From the NCBI GenBank assembly GCA_047495785.1, contig JBLDXI010000004.1, forward strand, positions 2,418,001 through 2,482,000: 64,000 nt of DNA, written 5' to 3'. Both the position numbers and the translations under genes were made by a program. The number at the start of each line of letters is the position of its first letter. Position 1 is the first letter of the stretch. Source of the stretch: Lepidodermella squamata (taxonomy: Eukaryota; Gastrotricha). Under the pieces are notes generated by a model that did not search any database, was not told the DNA's origin, and saw only the letters and a program-made list of their open reading frames with translations. Shown in pieces: positions 12,797 through 23,624 of this stretch.

Positions 12797-15700
12797 TCAT
12801 TCATTTGCGAGATTGCAGTCTCTGATGACACCGGCTGCTAGGATGACGTCTATTGTTTTAACCTTGTTTTCTTCCGACACGTTATCTTCGCAATTTTGGG
12901 CGAGGACTAGAGCAGTCCAGCCTGTGGAGGGCACTCTATAATTGACATCCGCTCCCAGTCCTGCTAGAAGTTCCACAACTGCGTAGTGGCACTTCCATGA
13001 TGCGCACATTAGCGGAGTCATCCATTTTTCAGATAGTAAGTCAATGTTTTGACCCAGTTTCTTCGACAATCGAGATGAGACCTCATTGTTAATACACAGA
13101 GCATTCACATCGGCGCAAAACTGTCCCGCTAGCAGGTGCACAATGTCAACGCAGCCTTGGTCCGCTGCTACGTGAAGTGGCGTCACTCCATTTCTGTCTG
13201 TTGCAAAAGAGGCATTGACGTAAGCTTGGAATTCTCCAGCTAGCACTCCCACGATTTCAGCATGGCCATTCCCAGCAGCTACATGCAAGGGTGTCAAGCC
13301 ATCCTTACCGGAGGCATTGACGTCAGCTCGGAATTCTCCAGCTAGCACTCTCACGATTTCAGCATGGCCATTCCTAGCAGCGAGGTGCAAGGGTGTCAAG
13401 CCATCCTTACCGGAGGCATTGACGTCAGCTCGGAATTCTCCAGCTAGCACTCTCACGATTTCAGCATGGCCATTCCTAGCAGCGAGGTGCAAGGGTGTCA
13501 AGCCATCCTTACCGGAGGCATTGACATCAGCTCGGAAATCTCCAGCTAGCACTCTCACGATTTCGGCATGGCCATTCCTAGCAGCGAGGTGCAAGGGTCT
13601 ATATCCTGAATTCATAGTCGCGTCCACATTTATAAAAGAAGTTGCTAGAATTCTCGCTACTTCAACATGTCCTTCTATGGCTGCGACGTGCAACAATGTC
13701 ATGCCTTGTTCATTTATTATTTGGGTGTTAGCTCCCATATCAGCTGCCAATAGCTTGACTATTCTGGCGTGGCCGTTCTCTACAGCCGCCCATATTGGTG
13801 TCTTGCCGTCTGCTGCGGCACAGTTGACACTTTCGTGTGAAAAGTTTCCGAGAAGATGCACAGTCCTCGTCCGGCCACACTCAGCAGCGACGTAGATAGG
13901 AGTTCTGCCCACCAAGTCTGCAGACAGTGGATCAGCTTTGAACTTCGTTACCAGAAGTTCAACGATGTCATCACGACCCTCTTGTGCAGCAAGGAACAAC
14001 GGGGTAATGCCTTCGTCATTTTTGAAGTTCACATCCAAAGCCGAGTTTGACAGCAGCGATTCGATTTCTTTCTCCTTATTGTGTTGCCTTATGAGTCGAA
14101 ACAGTGGCTGAAAAGACGTAGACGAAGTGTATCTTGAAATTCATTTTTGAATTTACATACTTTTGGATCTAATAACTCGGTGTTCATGTTCATATGCGGG
14201 GGGGTTGGATCATTCAGTGAGCAGAGTAGAGCTAGCGGCGAGATTCGCCTCGACCAATCTCTAATTAAAAATGCCAAAATAACATTCCGGAATGCGGGCG
14301 AATAACCGCGCGAATCGTCAAACGGTTTCTGCCTGTTTCTGCAAATTAGTTAATGTGATTCTCCGAAAAGTCTTTCAGGCAGGAACTTACAGCATGATAT
14401 CCAGGACATTTTCGAACTAAAAAGAAGCCGTGTGGTAGGAAATAGTAAAAGGCTTAATAATAAAGCTAACGGGCCTGTAAAAATTGGCTAATTCGAACAA
14501 AGTTACACCCAAAGACCACCAATCGCTTTCAATAGAGTGCTCCTTTTCCATACAGAATAGTTCAGGCGCCATGTAGCACACGGTGCCAAGCCTGAAGTTG
14601 AACGGCGGTGATTGCTCGATACTGCTTGTTGAGCTGAATAAAATAACGTGGCACATTCATCGTTCAGCGTTCAGAGTATACACTGCTCATCTTACCCATC
14701 ATGAATCTCTGCCAAGCTGAAACCACCGAGTTTCACATCATCGATTTGCAGGAAAATATTTTTCGGCTTGATGTCGCGATGGAGCGCTTGCTTTTCGTGC
14801 AGAGCAGCCAGCGCCGAAGCAAGTTGTCGCGACCATTCTAGCAGCAAATCTTCGGAAATGGGAGCATTTGCTCTTTTTATGTACTCGTCTAAGTCTCCCC
14901 CAGAGCAGTATTCCATGACAAGGTAATAAATATCAGCTCCAGAAGCGCCCGTCTCTGTGATAAAAAGAGGAATCGTTGTGGAACCACTAGTAACTAGTAA
15001 GTTGAACGTTGGCGCGCACGCTGATAGGTGAATTGATCGTTCCTATGGCTACTGGATGAGACATTTATGCCGTGCGATGCACTGATAAATTAGTTCATAT
15101 TTCAGTAAAAAAATGGCTTCGCCACACCCCCTGTTTTCATTGACCGCTTGTCTAAACTCCATACTAACAATCATGGAAAATTACTGCAGCAAAAAACACT
15201 TGCAGAAAATATTTTCGATCGCGCGACCATAATGTTCCATCCGGTAACAATCGATTGACCAATCAGCGTGCGCATCTGATTTGAACTTTTTGATTGTTAC
15301 CGCGATGATCGGCGTCCCTTTGAGAGAAGCCTTCAAGAAAAGAGTTGCAAGGCGAGAAGTCATAGAAGCTAATTTGTGGAGATAATCAAACGCCCTCAAT
15401 CACCAAGTCCTTACTCCTTCTGTCCTTTACACACGTGAGACTTGAGGGAAGAGTGGTCCGACTACCTCTCGCAAGGCGTGAATCGACAGGGCCGAGAAGA
15501 AGCTGCCAATGATTTACTTGCGGTTCGAGGCACAGTTTCGAGGTCAACGAACAAGCGAATCATAAGCGAAATCAACTTTAAACACTGCGCTAACCTTAAA
15601 CCCTGCACCTGTTACAATGTAATTCCCGCTTTAACCCAATTTAACCCAACCAACCTCGCGTTTCGATAGTGTCGGTATATATAACGACCTGCCACCATTC

Positions 15701-16281
15701 AAGATAAAGTTAACATACATGTATCTAACATATTGCCTAAACAAATCTCAAAGCTGAACCCTGTAACACTCGTTTCTGTCAAACCCCCGTGTTCTAGAAC
15801 CAGGAGCTGAGCATAGCATTCGGCCCAAATATTCGCCAGGGCTCTAATCTTATGCCAGTGTCAGAGATCGGTTTAAAGTACGAAGAGGCCGTGAGGCATT
15901 GCGCATTGCGCCCCCGGAGACGGGAGACGCATGCATTCGCATAGCTTACCAACAAATGCTCCAAAAACCTGAACAACATTCGGTTGTGAAAGTTTGGCCA
16001 ATTTTTCATGCTGGAAATGCGAAAATGGCATAGCAAGGGATTTAAATTTAACATAAATTAATCCTGACCTCTTCTTCACACAATTTGACCAGTCTTTCGG
16101 CTAAATGTGGTTCTGTAGCGTGAACTTCACGAATCCGCGTGAGATTTACTTCCTTGACAGCATAAGGTGCCACGTCATTGCAGTTACGCCTGCACAGCAT
16201 TGTTGACCCAAAGTAACCCCTTCCTAAATTCTTCTCGATTGAAAACTCGTGTATGGAAGAAAACCGGTTCTTCACAGCCAT
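12797..16281 (-). CDS. Protein kinase domain fused to ankyrin repeats (copy K1, probable pseudokinase)
   Basis: Seven exons deduced by splice signal and phase: 16281-16069, 16010-15950, 14954-14696, 14633-14471, 14416-14391, 14338-14161 and 14107-12797, about 736 residues. Residues 1-300 form a NEK-like protein kinase: G-loop GRGYFGS, beta-3 lysine in YAVKEVN, hinge MEYCSGGDL, catalytic loop HRDIKPKN, APE motif YMAPELF and SDWWSLGV. The DFG motif reads GGFS, so the metal-binding Asp is Gly and activity is doubtful; paralogue K2 keeps Asp (GDLG). Residues about 301-736 are ankyrin repeats, including four nearly identical units. No signal peptide, so probably cytoplasmic. Exon 5 is only 26 bp. 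The 995-bp intron 14955-15949 holds nothing recognisable. The kinase-to-ankyrin junction is supported by the same exon phases in K2. Confidence 0.82.
13209..13616 (-). repeat. Four near-identical 102-bp ankyrin coding units
   Basis: Units starting at 13209, 13311, 13413 and 13515 (period 102 bp = 34 codons). The two middle units appear identical at base level; the outer two differ by a few changes. Each encodes one repeat with core TPLHLAARNGHAEIV and RADVNASGKDGL. Identity at silent sites points to recent unequal exchange or gene conversion. Confidence 0.9.
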
Positions 16282-17299
16282 GACTACGGAAGTAGAAGAT
16301 CAATTTAAAAATTAGTAATGCAACCAGCACTAAACGGAAACTGTAAATGCCCACCGCTTTCTTCTGAAGTAATTTTGTTCGTATGCAGATAAGATAACAC
16401 CGACGTTGTATGGCGTCAGATAGTAAGTAATTGTAGGTTCTATGTTTCCTTCTGATAAGCCTTTGATACACTTATATTTGTATGGTATGACATGAGTAAA
16501 ACGTTTATATCTGTACGGAGCCGCCCGAGATTTAGGAGTCGGAACGAGCCGGAGGCGAGTTGCGAAGAGTAAATCGAGTGCGGCGATCGTAAACGCCATC
16601 GTAAACAGCCAAAATTAAGCTTATAACTATTAACTATTAAGACACGTCTCATCAGAATGAAACAAATAATTTCAGGATTTAAAAGGCAACTAGTTTATCT
16701 TTTAATCAAAATGAATGAATATCAAATAACAGTGTATTTAATCTGTAAAGAAAAGAAAATAAAATTCATCATTCGTGATCCTGAACTGCCGCGTCGGCAG
16801 AATATAACGTTTATGAAATGCGCAATGCACTTTGCGACGGAATTCTGCATCAGGATCTGTGACACAGAAGTGTAGCAGGTGATTCAAATGATAACGCTCG
16901 CTTTCAAGCTATCTTCTTGGCCAATGGTCTGCCGACCTGGCTCTGTGTGCAGAAAAGTTCATTAGGCGTACAGATGCCTTGTCGGAGAAGCTGTCGAAAC
17001 CGAATGACACCACAAGCACTTGCAGCGTATAGCATACAACCCGCAACAGTTTTATTTAAATCTGTTCCTTTGTTTCTCTATTGCCTTCCACCTAGCGATT
17101 TCTGCATCATCGATCTGCATAAACTCCTCAGCTAATTTTAGCTGAACGAATAATTGCTTCAATTTATTTTAAGCCTTTCCAATGAATGACTTTAACGAGC
17201 TTAATTTAATTCAACTTAGACCAACTTTAAATATTATAGGACATTGACAGAGGACAAATCTTTCAAAAGTTCAAAGGATTCAAGGGAAGAATTTCCCTT
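16282..17299. other. Promoter side of K1 plus intergenic DNA
   Basis: Holds the 5' flank of K1 with a GATA-type motif at 16385-16396. The rest (16450-17299) shows no gene: short open frames on both strands lack domains or splice partners. AT-rich near 17150-17290, close to the 3' end of the ankyrin gene. Confidence 0.45.
16385..16396 (+). promoter_or_regulatory. Double GATA motif upstream of K1
   Basis: GCAGATAAGATA lies 104-115 bp upstream of the K1 start. The same block recurs at 31427-31438, 35773-35784 and 19677-19690, each upstream of another member of this family. Two overlapping GATA sites suggest control by a GATA factor; in nematodes TGATAA sites drive gut genes, which is inference here. 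Confidence 0.5.
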
Positions 17300-19320
17300 T
17301 TAATTACGCCTAATCCTTTTGCAAGAACGCACACTCGCGTCACTTTTCCCCCTGGATGTTAGGAGATTTTCTATTCGCTGCTTGTCTTCCGCTGATACTT
17401 TATCGTCACAATTCTGTGCGAGTAGTAGAGCGGACCAGTCCGTCGATGGAGCTCTACAATTGACATTCGTACCAAGCTCTCGAGTTAGCAGATCTACAAC
17501 TGCGTAGTGACCTTTGAATGATGCGCACATGAGCGGAGTCATCCATCTTCCTGAAGGAGCACCAATGTTTTGCCTGAGTTTCGATAACAAGTAAGATGCT
17601 GTCTCTTTGTTAACGCACATCGCATTTACGTTGGCTCCAAACTGCTCAACCAGAAGCCTGACAATTTCGACGTGGCCACCATCAGCAGCGATGTGCAGTG
17701 GCGTAGTTCCATCTCGGTCTCGAGCATCCACATCGCTACCATAATCTGATAGTAACATCTTCACGATGCCCAAGCTACCTGAACGAGTGGCAACATGGAG
17801 CGGCGTAAGACAACAGTGTGACTGCGCAACGAGAATTTTGGCGATTTCCTCGTTTTTATTCTCGGCAGCTATATGCAAAGGAGTCCAGCCATCTTTTCTT
17901 GTGGCAGTAACATTCGCTTCGAATTCCTCGGCTAGAATCCCCACGATTTCTGCTTTTTTACTTTGACAGGCGATGAACAGAGGAGTCCGACCTTCCTCAT
18001 CTGGCGCATTAACATTAGCCTTAAAATCTCTAGCTAAAATTCTCACAACTTCCGCATGTCCATAAAGAGCCGCGAAATGCAAGGGAGTCCCGCCATCTTG
18101 TTTCGAGGCATTGACATCAGCCTTGAATTCCCCGGCTAACATTTTTACTATATTAGCGTGCCCACTCCAAGCAGCATGATGTAAGGGAGTCCAACCATCA
18201 TTTGCCGGTGTATTAACATCAGCGTGGTATTCTGCTAGAATTCTGACTATTTCCTGATGTCCTTTCTCAGCAGCGTAATGCAAGGCTGCTCGGCCATCAT
18301 TCGCAGTGACATTAACAGTAGTGCGGGATTCACTGTTGGCCAAGATGATCTTCACAATTGCTGTATGTCCCTTTTCAGAAGCATAATGCAATGCTGTTCG
18401 CCCATCTTCGGCAGAGATATTAACATTAGTTTTATTGTTGACTAAGGTCATCACTACAGCAGTATATCCCCTCTCAGAAGCGTAATGCAAGGCTGTTCGG
18501 CCGTCCATATCCTGGGCGTTGAAATTCGCTTGACTTATATTGGCTAGGCTGTTGACGATTTTTTCATAACCTTGCTCAGCAGCGTAATGCAAGGCAGTTC
18601 GGCCATCTCCTGACTTTTCATTTGCATTAGCTCTGGGTTGATTTCCAAGTAGATTCACCATATCTAAGTTGCGTCTTAGCACTGCAAGATGTAAGGGCGT
18701 GTAACCCGAGGTCCTCATTTTTGCGTTCACACTGTAATCATTTGCTACAATTCTTGCTACATCAACATGTCCGTTCATAGCTGCGACGTGCAACAGTGTC
18801 ATGCCTTGCTTATTCGTTATTTGGGTGTTAGCGTTCAATTCTGTCCCCAACAACTTGACAATTTCAGCGTGGCCGTTCTCCGCTGCCACCCATATTGGCG
18901 TTCTTTCATCTGAGGACGCGCTGTCAACACTTTGTGGACAACATTTTCCAAGGCGTTCCACGATCGTCCTCCGGCCACAATCAGCAGCGACATAGATGGG
19001 AGTTCTCCCCAACAAATCCAAAGATAACGGATTCGCATGGAACCTCAACAGAAGATCAACGATGTCATCATGCCCGTCTTGTGCAGCCAGAAACAACAGG
19101 GTAATTCCATCTTCACTTTTGAAGTTCACGTCCAAGTTCGATTCAGGATTTGATAACAGCGATTCGATTTCCTTCTTTTTCTTTTCCCTGATTAGTCGAA
19201 ACAACCCCTTGAACGAAATTATGGCAAGCGTTCTTTCGTTTCAGATTCGAATTCACCTACCATTTGCGGATTAATGGACGAAGATGTTGACTGGACGCGC
19301 GTCGCATTGGCATCCGCCAT
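17300..19320 (-). CDS. Ankyrin-repeat protein without kinase domain
   Basis: Exon 1 19320-19261 encodes MADANATRVQSTSSSINPQM and ends with donor GTAGGT; exon 2 19207-17300 follows after a 53-bp intron, giving about 655 residues. The product begins with FRLIREKKKKEIESLLS, the same entry as the ankyrin part of the kinase fusions, followed by about 16 ankyrin repeats (ALHYAAEKGH, TPLHIAA patterns) and a basic tail CKRIRRN. The kinase exons are absent upstream, although the family's GATA block is present at 19677. It looks like a derivative that lost the kinase and gained a new first exon. No signal peptide or membrane segment. Ligand or partner cannot be told from sequence. Confidence 0.85.
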
Positions 19321-20324
19321 TTTTTGTTTATATATTCGCGTAAATAAATTAGTTCTATTTTAAGTAAATTTCAAGTAAATTCTAAGTACACATATAACAG
19401 TAGAAGGTTCCCAAGTGGTTAAAAAACTTCGGTTGGGCCGTTTTGTAATTGATTCGCAAATCCTTTCACGCTGATTCGGAAATCCTGGTTGCCACTGCTA
19501 ATAAATGGCAATAAATCGAATGTACTAATGCATGGTTAAATCTATTCTCAACAGCCAGCAGAGTATGAGAAGAAAGGGCTATTTGAGAAGTAATTAGAAG
19601 TATTCGTATTATAACCACTTTTGTACTCAAGTTTATACTGACCATCGTCTTGTTTCGACAAAATTGTGTACGTTAACTGATAAGATAAACTGGCGATAAA
19701 CGGGTGAGCTTCCTATTTTTCGGCACTTGAGCGATGGGTGATAGGACGTCACGGGTGATAGGACATGAAAAACTGCCAAGCATACGTGATACACGGAATG
19801 CGATATGTGATGATACTCTTCCGATGAAGCCCTACTCCCAAAATCTAAAATGAAAGCGATTGAGCGGGGCTTCTCAATTTGTGAGCAGCGCGTCCTATTA
19901 GTCCTACTAGTGCGCGAAGTAGCATCCTGGGAGTATTTTTCGTCCCAAATTTTAAAACAAAGGGTCAACCCTGTGGTAGTTTTGGGTTTTCCACCTTGCG
20001 AACTGGAAAAGAAACAAATTCTCTAAAATGTGTCGCTAGTGGTGAGTTTGAAGCATGCTGAGTCGCGGCTTTCTATTTCCTTGTGAAATTTGATGGATTT
20101 ATTTATTTGGATTAAGTCGTTCAACCGTAGGCTGTAGTCCCACTTCGCTGCGGTGGTCGGGTTTCAGACATCGAAATGCAAAGATTATGCGAGGCAAATT
20201 TGTTATGCGTCTTCATTATCGATGTTATTACTTTCGTAGATGTTACTCTCTGATCGCCTAAAACAGCCTTGGTTAGCCGTATTTTCCGCGTTTTGACGTC
20301 TATGTTTCAATCGCCAACAGCCCA
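19321..20324. other. Upstream flank of the ankyrin-only gene
   Basis: No gene recognised. Contains the GATA motif at 19677-19690 and, next to it, GTGATAGGACGTCA-like sequence that resembles the flank of the kinase-ankyrin gene K2 near 31480, consistent with a common promoter origin. Confidence 0.4.
19677..19690 (+). promoter_or_regulatory. Double GATA motif upstream of ankyrin-only gene
   Basis: CTGATAAGATAAAC, 357-370 bp upstream of the start at 19320. Same core as the motifs in front of the three kinase-ankyrin loci, but further away, in line with replacement of the original first exons. Confidence 0.45.
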
Positions 20325-21519
20325 CACAGTAAAAAATAACTCAGTGATTACCGAGCTAAAATGGCTAATCGGTGATCACCAATTTACATGTTAATTGATT
20401 CAAACTGAGCAAAACTGAGCGTGCACCAGGTGTTTACCGACTTTTTCGGCGACAACCGAGTTAGTTACAACCGAGTTTTTAGCAACCGATTTGACAAAAT
20501 CGGTGAAAACCAGCCCAGAAATAGGTGAAAACCGACTTTTCAGTACATTTTTACCGCTTTCCTGCAAGGTTATAACCGAGGGATTCAAAACAGGCTCCAT
20601 CTTAAAAATGCAATAATTAATGTGAATTTGTAACCCCACTTAGGTCCCAGGTGCCGGTAACCATTGTAGATCGACTCCTAATATTGTTTGAAAGAATCGA
20701 AGACAAATCGCTCGATGTTGAGATGTGTCGTCGGTTGGAGTCGAACCCGGGTCGCCTTGCCAAAGAGGTGGACGCGCTACCACTAGACCAGCTGGTCAAG
20801 GGTTAATAGGGGTATATAAGTTTCAAGCCGGTTTTTTAATTCATTTTTGACTCTAGTGTGAGGGAAATAGGTAAGGCGATTTGCTCGCAGAGCAGTTGGA
20901 AGGAGGTCCATCCCACCCATGGTACCCACAGAGGGTGTCTAGATCCAAATATTGATCATTTTTGTTTATGCTTTATTTTTATTTTTATTTTTTTATTTTT
21001 TTTATTTTGAAAATGTTTCCCACTGCAGTTTTTCATGGGGAATCTTCTGGTGGAATCCGTTTTCTAATAGGTCTCATAATTATATTGCTTTGATCATGTG
21101 CAAGAGACAACAAAGAGCGTGGAAAGCCTTAAATCGTAGGCCTAAGCGTGGGCTCGCCGGTTTTAGCTGTTTTGAAAAATAATGAAATCATTCGAATTCA
21201 AGAAATCGATAATTTGATCGATCGATAATCGATAATCAATAGCCGATTATCGATTTTCTATGCAATGCTAAATACACTCAAGTAACCTCAAATAATCTTA
21301 AAACCCTTGAAAGGCTTCAAAATGGTGCTCAACCGAGTAAGAAACTCGGTTATGCCGGGTATTCTTCATTTGTCGAGTTTAAAACCGACTTATTTTACTC
21401 GGTTATAGCGGAATTTGGCAAAAAGTCGGTTGCGAACTCAGTTTTGCCGGGATTTAACGCCGATAGATAGTAATCACCGATTTGTGTAATTGGCGATGAC
21501 TGAGTTATTTTTTACTGTG
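20325..21519. mobile_element. Non-autonomous DNA transposon with 21-bp TIRs and subterminal repeats
   Basis: The ends are exact inverted copies over 21 bp, beginning CACAGTAAAAAATAAC. Inside both ends the motif AACCGA/TCGGTT is repeated many times (20450-20585 and 21325-21475), a layout typical of transposase-binding subterminal repeats. The middle has no transposase frame; it holds a tRNA-like stretch and an ATCGAT-rich palindromic block (21200-21260). A clear target-site duplication was not found; only CA flanks both ends. Superfamily undetermined. Confidence 0.72.
20724..20797 (-). tRNA. tRNA-derived sequence with intact A and B boxes, probably a pseudogene
   Basis: On the minus strand the A box TGGTCTAGTGG (20790-20780) and B box GGTTCGACTCC (20747-20737) match pol III internal promoter consensus with normal spacing. 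The acceptor and T stems do not pair well, so a functional tRNA is unlikely and no anticodon is assigned. It lies inside the TIR element and could be a SINE-like passenger. Confidence 0.35.
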
Positions 21520-22010
21520 CACATTAGTTCGCGGTTAGCGATGACTTTCACACGTATCTTTGTCTCAGTACTTCCATACCTATATTCATATTCATCACTG
21601 GTCCCATACACATATATATGACACATGATCAACCTATTCTCAGCGGAGACAATTTATTTTTTTTATTTTCCAATAATATCACAATCCAATCGTGGGGAAG
21701 AAGACATTGTTTGGAGTCGTACAATACACAATACTCGGAGCTTCCGGATTTTATTAGCATTTTTGTAAAAGATCCCGAGACGCCGCATGAGCTTGCACCT
21801 TATTTATTTCATCAAAAAATAACTTTATCAGTTCCAAACTTCGCTTTCTATTATTAATAGTCAGTCAGATGGGATGCCGTATGAAACTGTGTGTCCTTTT
21901 CCAAGGTAAAGGTCGATTCTGAATCAGTCGATTAATCTTCGAAAATCTCAAGACTGCGCGGATCCTCGAGTTAGGGGGTATTTTCGACCAAAAAATGCCT
22001 AGAAGATGGA
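21520..22010. other. Intergenic, nothing recognised
   Basis: Roughly 490 bp between the TIR element and the retroelement remnant. One short plus-strand open frame (21618-21857) has no recognisable features. Nothing else seen. Confidence 0.4.
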
Positions 22011-22015
22011 GTTGA

Positions 22016-22185
22016 TTATCGAGAAAGACCAAACCACGATCGACGCCAGGGGTTTAGCTTCGGTCGACAGCAGGGTGATAGGACGCTGGATCTGCGGCAT
22101 GCCGGCCTTCGGCATATGCGCAACCACCGTTTCCTTCCAAACTTGAGGCTCGTATCAACTGTTAAGGGACATTTTAAGCCGCCGA
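22016..22185 (-). mobile_element. Fragment of a LINE reverse transcriptase abutting the ankyrin pseudogene
   Basis: On the minus strand, with one in-frame stop, this reads like the RT segment PQVWKETVVAHMPKAGMPQ...RPITLLSTEAKPLASIV. It aligns with PQAWKEAVVVPIPKAGKPQ...RPISLLPTDAKLMESIV of the intact LINE at 25129-28002. It is a diverged relative, 5'- and 3'-truncated. It joins directly to the last ankyrin codons of K2 near 22185, so it marks a break in that gene. Confidence 0.7.
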
Positions 22186-22636
22186 CGAAGACTCCCGCGT
22201 GTCCATTTCGAGCAGCATTCTGCCTGGGAGTCTCGCCTTCTTTATCGGAGGCATTAACGTCTGCATGAAATTCTCCGGCTAGAATTTTCACGATTTTCGT
22301 ATGCCCGTTCCCAGCTGCGTAATGCAAAGGAGTCTTCCCTTTACTATCACGGGCATTGATGCCAGCGTGGAATTCTCCTGCGAGTATTTTCACGATTTCC
22401 GCGCGTCCATTCCAAGAGGCGCAATGCAAGGGAGTCATTCCAAACGTGGAAGTGGAATTAACATTAGTATGACATTTTTCGGCTAGAATTTTCACGACTT
22501 TAATATGCCCATTCTCAGCAGCGTAATGCAAAGGAAGCTTGCCTTTACTACTACGGGCATTGATGTCAGCATGAAATTCCCCGGCTAAACATGTTACGGT
22601 GTCCTCGTGCCCAGTCATAGCTGCGCAATGCAATGG
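22186..22636 (-). pseudogene. 3' part of kinase-ankyrin pseudogene K2, downstream of the hAT-like insertion
   Basis: Encodes four to five ankyrin repeats (LPLHYAAENGHIKVVKIL, TPLHCASWNGRAEIVKIL, TPLHYAAGNGHTKIVKIL). It continues in frame from the part that stops at 28594: both copies of the 8-bp duplication TGCAATGG fall at the same codon position of a PLH ankyrin motif. The 3' end is cut off by the LINE fragment at about 22185, so the natural stop codon is missing. Confidence 0.8.
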
Positions 22637-22931
22637 CAGGGCTGCAAAAAGTGTACCACCATGCCACCCTTGGTGGTGGGAAATTTTCGAAGTTAAAACC
22701 CTGTTTTTGTGGGAAGTTTCCGCCGGAGGCGATTTGTTGATAAATATGCGTCTAAATGTCAATTTTTGGTTACATTTTTAACCATGAAACGACTACAACT
22801 CACCTTGCTATTTAGCGCTTCTCGCGATTTATCAAGTCCACATCCTATTCACCAGTCATGAGTCTAATATGATTGATATGCGAGCGAACTATATTGATTT
22901 CCCACTTCTCCATACAACTTCTTACTGGCTT

Positions 22932-23290
22932 GGAATTTGGGAAAACAAATTGGATTTTCGGAATCAGCGCGAAAAATTAGGGTAGTCTGCATGTTTGCGC
23001 ACGGTTATCGTGAAAATTGGAGAAGAAATGGGAATGTAAAGAAATTAACTTGTGCGCGCGTGAGAGAGCGCGCGCGCATTTATCACACGCTACACACGGC
23101 TTCCCCGCTCATGCGCGCTTCCCAAATGCGCACGGTGGAGCGCGTGGAAGGCTGTGTGTGCGCACTACAATCCGCGAAATGTTTGACGACCTATTTCTTC
23201 CTGATTTTGCTTGCTAACTGTGCGCAAATTTGCAGACTACCCTATTTTTTTGCGCTGATTCCGAATATCTAATTTGTTTTCCCAAATTCC
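22932..23290. repeat. Palindromic MITE-like element, about 359 bp
   Basis: Left arm GGAATTTGGGAAAACAAATT... (from 22932) is mirrored by the right arm ending at 23290, about 70 bp each with few mismatches. The arms include CGGAATCAGCGC and AGGGTAGTCTGC. The centre is CpG and GCGC rich (23045-23170). No coding content; target duplication not resolved. Confidence 0.7.
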
Positions 23291-23526
23291 TGATAGTTAC
23301 CAAGTTGTAATGACTATGTAAAATTGTAAATTGGGCAGTATCAGTCTTTAAAAAAACACTAGTTTCATGGTAATAGATGAGTTTTCCCATAAATTATCAA
23401 GAATAAATACCCAAAAATAGTAATTCCAGGCGTTTAAAGCATGAAATATAGTCAGAATTATCAAATTTCGGCTCGCTGCGCTCGACAATTATTTTCTGCT
23501 TTATTGGCTGCGATCTGCGATCTGCG

Positions 23527-23554
23527 ATCTGCGATTGAATATTAAATTTTCTGA
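23527..23554 (+). repeat. 28-bp block shared with the flank of the second LINE
   Basis: Identical over 28 bp to 51997-52024, each a short distance upstream of a LINE coding region, with weaker similarity continuing about 25 bp more. Here it follows four copies of the 7-mer CTGCGAT (from 23513). Confidence 0.7.
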
Positions 23555-23624
23555 GGTTTTTTAATTGATAATATTTACTCGACGCTTCCCATCGCGCCAC
23601 AGCTTTGAGGAAGTTTACTGGAGT

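Noticed and set aside
13317-13895. 192-codon plus-strand open frame with internal repeats
   Set aside because: It is the antisense of the near-identical ankyrin units; its repetition only mirrors the coding strand.
22016-22762. One continuous 248-codon ankyrin protein
   Set aside because: Its N-terminal part is translation of the hAT-like terminus and its C-terminal part is a frame-shifted LINE fragment; only the middle is ankyrin.
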